From NCBI RefSeq assembly GCF_004025535.1, contig NZ_QJRG01000038.1:62001-126000 (forward strand): a stretch of 64,000 nt of DNA, read 5' to 3'. Position 1 is the first letter of the stretch, and every line of letters begins with the position of its first letter. Positions 60,424 through 64,000 of the stretch are shown here, piece after piece. The position numbers and the translations under genes were made by a program. The notes below the pieces were generated by a model. That model was given only the letters and a program-made list of their open reading frames with translations. It was not told the origin of the DNA and ran no database searches. Source of the stretch: Pseudomonas alkylphenolica (GTDB lineage Bacteria > Pseudomonadota > Gammaproteobacteria > Pseudomonadales > Pseudomonadaceae).

Positions 60424-60889
60424 GCTCGATCTACAGCTGGCAAGCGATGCCCCGCACCCCGACGAACAACAGTTCCGCCGCTGGTGTGAGCTGGCCCTGC
60501 GCCACCGCACAGCCGACTCGGAAATGACCATCCGTCTGGTGGATGAAGCCGAAGGCCGTGAACTCAATCACACCTATAGGCACAAGGACTACGCCACTAA
60601 CGTGTTGTCCTTCCCCGCCGATGTTCCTGACGACATGCTCGACATCCCGTTGCTGGGCGACCTGGTGATCTGTATCGCTGTGGTCGAGCGCGAGGCAGCC
60701 GAACAGGGCAAGTCGCTGGAAGCCCATTGGGCCCACCTGGTGATTCACGGCTGCCTGCACCTGCTGGGCTACGACCACATCGAAGACGATGAGGCCGAAG
60801 AAATGGAAGCACTGGAACGAGAGTTGCTTGCAGAACTGGGTCATCCGGACCCTTATGCCGACGACGAATTCGAAGCACCCCAACACTGA
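60416..60889 (+). CDS. ybeY: Endoribonuclease YbeY (rRNA maturation factor)
   Basis: A single-strand-specific zinc endoribonuclease needed for 16S rRNA 3'-end maturation and ribosome quality control. 157 aa from ATG 60416. The zinc motif H-x3-H-x5-H is [26 protein letters not shown] (His at about residues 111, 115 and 121). The preceding [12 protein letters not shown] and [16 protein letters not shown] segments are family-typical. It overlaps the phoH-like gene by 8 bp and is followed by corC after 28 bp. Confidence 0.95.
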   Translation: MLELDLQLASDAPHPDEQQFRRWCELALRHRTADSEMTIRLVDEAEGRELNHTYRHKDYATNVLSFPADVPDDMLDIPLLGDLVICIAVVEREAAEQGKSLEAHWAHLVIHGCLHLLGYDHIEDDEAEEMEALERELLAELGHPDPYADDEFEAPQH

Positions 60890-60917
60890 AATCTGCAAAG
60901 GATCACGAGTAACCGCC

Positions 60918-61757
60918 ATGAGCGAAGATCGATCGAGCAACGGGCAAAAGTCCTGGCTGGGCAAACTGACCCAAGCTTTTGCCCACGAGCCGAAAAACCG
61001 TCAGGAGCTGCTTGAGCTGCTGCGCGAAGCCCATCAGAACAAGCTGCTCGACAGCGAGGCGCTGACCATTGTCGAAGGCGCCATTCAGGTGGCCGACCTG
61101 CAAGTACGTGACATCATGGTCCCGCGCTCGCAAATGATCAGCATCAAGGCCACGCAGTCGCCACGCGAATTCCTGCCGGCGGTGATCGACGCCGCGCACT
61201 CGCGCTACCCGGTGGTAGGTGAAAGCCACGACGACGTGCTGGGTGTGTTGCTGGCAAAAGACCTGTTGCCGCTGATCCTCAAGGAGAACGGTGACAGCTT
61301 CAACATCAAGGACCTGCTGCGCCCGGCCACCTTCGTGCCCGAGTCCAAGCGACTGAACGTGCTGCTGCGCGAGTTTCGCGCCAACCACAACCACATGGCC
61401 ATCGTCATCGACGAATACGGCGGCGTGGCGGGCCTGGTGACCATCGAAGACGTGCTGGAGCAGATCGTCGGCGACATCGAGGACGAACACGACGTCGAGG
61501 AAGACAGCTACATCAAACCGCTGCCAAGCGGTGACTTCCTGATCAAGGCGCTGACCCCGATCGAGAACTTCAACGAGTTCTTCGACAGCCAGTTCTCCGA
61601 CGATGAGTTCGACACCGTTGGCGGCCTGGTCATGAGCGCGTTCGGCCATCTGCCCAAGCGTAACGAGACTACCGAGATCGGTCCGTACCGTTTCCGCATT
61701 CTCAATGCCGACAGCCGCCGGATCCATTTGCTGCGACTGACCCCTATCACCCGTTAA
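60918..61757 (+). CDS. corC: Magnesium and cobalt efflux protein CorC (CBS-pair)
   Basis: A 279-aa cytosolic protein of the CorC/HlyC family. Tandem CBS domains (about residues 65-190): VRDIMVPRSQMISIKATQSP and the second repeat RLNVLLREFRANHNHMAIVIDEYGGVAGLVTIEDVLEQIVGDI (in parts). The C-terminal CorC_HlyC domain (about 205-279) ends in RRIHLLRLTPI. It works with CorA-type transporters in Mg2+ efflux. It is 8 bp upstream of lnt, a conserved pairing. Confidence 0.95.
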   Translation: MSEDRSSNGQKSWLGKLTQAFAHEPKNRQELLELLREAHQNKLLDSEALTIVEGAIQVADLQVRDIMVPRSQMISIKATQSPREFLPAVIDAAHSRYPVVGESHDDVLGVLLAKDLLPLILKENGDSFNIKDLLRPATFVPESKRLNVLLREFRANHNHMAIVIDEYGGVAGLVTIEDVLEQIVGDIEDEHDVEEDSYIKPLPSGDFLIKALTPIENFNEFFDSQFSDDEFDTVGGLVMSAFGHLPKRNETTEIGPYRFRILNADSRRIHLLRLTPITR

Positions 61758-61765
61758 GGACAACC

Positions 61766-63283
61766 ATGCGCTGGATCACCCGCCCCGGCTGGCCCGGTAA
61801 CCTGCTGGCCGTGGCGGCCGGTGCACTCACCACTCTGGCCCTCGCGCCATTCGACATCTGGCCACTGGCACTGCTGGCGGCCGGCCTGTTCTACCTCGGT
61901 CTGCGCGACCTCAGCCCACGCCAGGCCCTGGGGCGCGGCTGGTGCTTTGGTTTTGGCCTGTACGCCGCCGGCACCAGCTGGATCTACGTCAGCATCAATA
62001 CCTATGGCGGTGCCACGCCCTTGCTGGCGACCGGCTTGCTGGTTGCGTTTTTTGCTGCCATTGCCTGGTTCTTCGCCCTGCCGGCCTGGGTCTGGGCGCG
62101 CTGGCTACGCCGCAATGAAGCGCCATTGGCCGACGCCCTGTGCTTTGCCGCCCTGTGGGTCGGCCAGGAAGCTTTCCGTGGCTGGTTCCTCACCGGCTTC
62201 CCCTGGCTGTACTCCGGTTACAGCCAGCTTGATGGCCCGCTGTCTGGCCTGGCCCCAGTCGGCGGCATGTGGCTGATTTCCTTCTGCCTGGCATTGTCTG
62301 CGGCGCTGCTATGCAACCTGCCGCGCCTGCGTGCGCGCACCTCGTTCCTGGCAGTGGCCATCGTTCTGTTGATTGCCCCGTGGGCGCTGGGCCTGGCGCT
62401 CAAGCACCATGCCTGGACCGAACCGGCCGGCAAACCACTGACAGTGGCGGCCTTGCAAGGCAACGTCGAACAGGAGATGAAGTGGAATCCTGCACACGTC
62501 AATGCCCAGCTGGCCCTGTACCGGGACATGAGCTTCAGCTCAAAACCCGTTGACCTGCTGGTGTGGCCGGAAACAGCGGTGCCGATCCTCAAGGACCAGG
62601 CGCAAGGCTACCTGGACATGATGGGCAACTTCGCCGGCGAACGTCATTCGGCACTGATTACCGGCTTGCCGGTGCGCGAAGTGGTGCATGGCCAGCGTCG
62701 TTACTACAACGGCATTACCGTGACCGGCGAAGGCGATGGCACCTACCTCAAGCAAAAGCTGGTGCCGTTTGGCGAGTACGTCCCGCTGCAGGACATGCTC
62801 CGTGGCCTGATTGCCTTCTTCGACCTGCCCATGTCGGACTTTGCCCGCGGCCCCGCGGACCAGACATTGCTGCAGGCCAAGGGTTATCAGATTGCCCCGT
62901 ACATCTGCTACGAAGTGGTCTACCCGGAGTTCGCCGCAAGCCTGGCAGCGCGTAGCGAGCTGCTCCTGACCATCAGCAACGACACCTGGTTCGGCACCTC
63001 GATCGGCCCCCTGCAGCACTTGCAGATGGCCCAGATGCGGGCACTGGAAGCCGGGCGCTGGATGATTCGTGCCACCAACAATGGCGTTACCGGCCTGATC
63101 GACCCGTTCGGGCGCATCACCGCACAGATCCCGCAGTTCGAGCGCGGCATTCTCTACGGTGAAGTGGTGCCCATGCAGCAGCTCACGCCGTACCTGCAAT
63201 GGCGCTCCTGGCCGTTGCTGATTGTCTGCGTGCTGTTGTTCGGCTGGGCCCTGCTGGCCAGCCGGATCGCCAAGACCGTTTAA
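61766..63283 (+). CDS. lnt: Apolipoprotein N-acyltransferase Lnt
   Basis: Inner-membrane enzyme adding the third acyl chain to lipoproteins. 505 aa. About six hydrophobic helices in the first 210 residues are followed by a periplasmic carbon-nitrogen hydrolase domain (about 225-470). Catalytic residues are seen in VWPETAVP (Glu), the Lys of YLKQKLVPFGEY and the Cys of ICYEVVYPE. It ends at the TAA overlapping the convergent YdcF-like gene by 4 bp. Confidence 0.96.
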   Translation: MRWITRPGWPGNLLAVAAGALTTLALAPFDIWPLALLAAGLFYLGLRDLSPRQALGRGWCFGFGLYAAGTSWIYVSINTYGGATPLLATGLLVAFFAAIAWFFALPAWVWARWLRRNEAPLADALCFAALWVGQEAFRGWFLTGFPWLYSGYSQLDGPLSGLAPVGGMWLISFCLALSAALLCNLPRLRARTSFLAVAIVLLIAPWALGLALKHHAWTEPAGKPLTVAALQGNVEQEMKWNPAHVNAQLALYRDMSFSSKPVDLLVWPETAVPILKDQAQGYLDMMGNFAGERHSALITGLPVREVVHGQRRYYNGITVTGEGDGTYLKQKLVPFGEYVPLQDMLRGLIAFFDLPMSDFARGPADQTLLQAKGYQIAPYICYEVVYPEFAASLAARSELLLTISNDTWFGTSIGPLQHLQMAQMRALEAGRWMIRATNNGVTGLIDPFGRITAQIPQFERGILYGEVVPMQQLTPYLQWRSWPLLIVCVLLFGWALLASRIAKTV

Positions 63284-64000
63284 TAGAACAAGCGGTAACC
63301 GAGCAGGCCAACGGCTTCATTGAGCAGTTGGCCACTCTGCCAGATAGACTTGCTTTCCGGTAACCAGCCGCCAAATGGCCGGGCATGCTCGCGCCCCAGA
63401 AAGCCGACTGGCGCCGGCACCACTTCAAATCCCGCCTGTTCAAAGCTCCAGCGCGAGCGCTGCATGTGCCAGGCCTGGGTAACCACCACCACGCGCTTGA
63501 TGCCCAGCGGCTGCAGGATTTCGGCGCTCATCCGGGCGTTTTCCCAGGTCGTGCGGCTGCGCTCCTCCTTCCAGCGCACACTGACGCCCAGGTCACGCTG
63601 CAACGCATCAGCCATCAATTGCGCCTCGCTGGGCGGGGTACCGTAGTGCAGCCCGCCACTGGTCAGCAGCGGCAATCCCGAGGCCTTTGCCAGTTGCGCG
63701 GCATAGCGCATGCGCTCCATGGCCACCCCTGTGGGTTGGTCTGCAAGTCCCCAAGCAGGGTCTCCCCGCTCACGCCCTGCGCCAAGGATGACAATGGCAT
63801 CGGCCTGCTGCGCCAGCTGCGCCCAATGCGCCGGGTTCAAAGCGGGCTCGGTCTCCAGAGCGCGTGCCGAACGCTCGACGACAACCGGCAGGCTCATCAG
63901 CCACAGGCCACCGAGCCCCAGCACAAAGCAGCCAGCGGACAAGCGCGGCCAGGAGCGCCGCAGCCACCAGGCAGCGATAAGCAACAGGAACAGGACGCCA
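63280..64000 (-). CDS. YdcF-like DUF218 protein, 5' end beyond the window
   Basis: At least 240 codons are visible and the frame is still open at the right edge (LLLIAAWWLRR is preceded by GVLFL). A hydrophobic N-terminal segment near 63920-63980 is followed by the DUF218 core: AIVILGAGRERGD, MERMRYAAQLAKASGLPLLTSGG, ENARMSAEILQPLGIKRVVVVTQAWHMQRSRWSFEQAGF (in parts). Family members (YdcF, ElyC, SanA) act in envelope polysaccharide biology. Its exact start cannot be given. Confidence 0.85.
   Translation of the reverse strand, partial: GVLFLLLIAAWWLRRSWPRLSAGCFVLGLGGLWLMSLPVVVERSARALETEPALNPAHWAQLAQQADAIVILGAGRERGDPAWGLADQPTGVAMERMRYAAQLAKASGLPLLTSGGLHYGTPPSEAQLMADALQRDLGVSVRWKEERSRTTWENARMSAEILQPLGIKRVVVVTQAWHMQRSRWSFEQAGFEVVPAPVGFLGREHARPFGGWLPESKSIWQSGQLLNEAVGLLGYRLFY

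Noticed and set aside
1..64000. CRISPR array, prophage, insertion sequence, toxin-antitoxin or anti-phage system
   Set aside because: No direct-repeat/spacer arrays, transposases, integrases or recognisable defence domains were found. The ratA-rnfH pair resembles a toxin-antitoxin arrangement in name but is a conserved housekeeping pair.

Overview
This is about 64 kb of ordinary-looking chromosome from a fluorescent Pseudomonas, most likely of the P. putida group. The evidence is the GC-rich codon use, the gene order (grpE-dnaK / recN / fur-bamE / rnfH-ratA / smpB / lldRPDE / ssrA, and later thiDE-hemL and miaB-phoH-ybeY-corC-lnt), and the REP-type palindromes. No integrase, transposase, phage gene, CRISPR array or recognisable defence system is visible. 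The species is inferred from gene content and has not been tested by alignment.

Region 1 (1-6900) is stress and envelope housekeeping. The 5' part of dnaK and all of grpE lie on the minus strand, and each has its own sigma-32-like promoter with the same 14-nt spacer. They are followed by SOS-controlled recN with a LexA box, fur divergent from the outer-membrane assembly lipoprotein bamE, rnfH-ratA, a sodium-coupled transporter, and smpB.

Region 2 (6900-14600) holds the lactate utilisation locus: regulator lldR, permease lldP, L-lactate dehydrogenase lldD and a large FAD/Fe-S D-lactate dehydrogenase, with a perfect 17-bp palindromic operator in the divergent gap. A small secreted protein and the tmRNA gene ssrA follow. 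SmpB and ssrA, the two halves of trans-translation, flank the lactate locus.

Region 3 (14600-31000) is accessory metabolism and iron. A soluble Cache-domain protein and a GntR/FCD regulator are divergent from a KauB/PuuC-type aldehyde dehydrogenase and an APC permease, which together look like an amine or amino-acid catabolic module. An aromatic-amino-acid-type permease and a quinone oxidoreductase follow. Next is a complete iron-starvation signalling set (ECF sigma factor, FecR-like anti-sigma, TonB receptor with a signalling domain). HAD phosphatase, TesB and a GNAT follow, then a second, catecholate-type TonB receptor.

Region 4 (31000-48000) mixes envelope and housekeeping genes. A histidine phosphatase and a PAP2 phosphatase sit behind a ColR-box-like site. 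Others are an HDAC-family enzyme, a PP_4765-family flavoprotein, the helicases RhlE and HrpB, DMT transporters, Lrp regulators, a DEDDh exonuclease, a NYN-domain protein, a cation efflux protein, and an unrecognised TTG-start protein (41315-41845). An orphan minus-strand terminator in a gene-free 442-bp gap marks a probable unannotated small RNA (about 46797-47037).

Region 5 (48000-64000) contains rluE, amn, an AidB-type acyl-CoA dehydrogenase, a 7TM sensor kinase, the cofactor genes thiD-thiE-hemL, a BIME-like pair of REP elements, a Sel1-repeat protein, and the conserved miaB-phoH-ybeY-corC-lnt cluster for tRNA and rRNA maturation and lipoprotein acylation. A YdcF-like gene runs off the right edge.

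The leads most worth following are the candidate small RNA, the Cache/GntR/ALDH/APC module with its palindromes, the ColR-like site before the two phosphatases, and the unknown TTG-start protein. I did not find a convincing large novel system.
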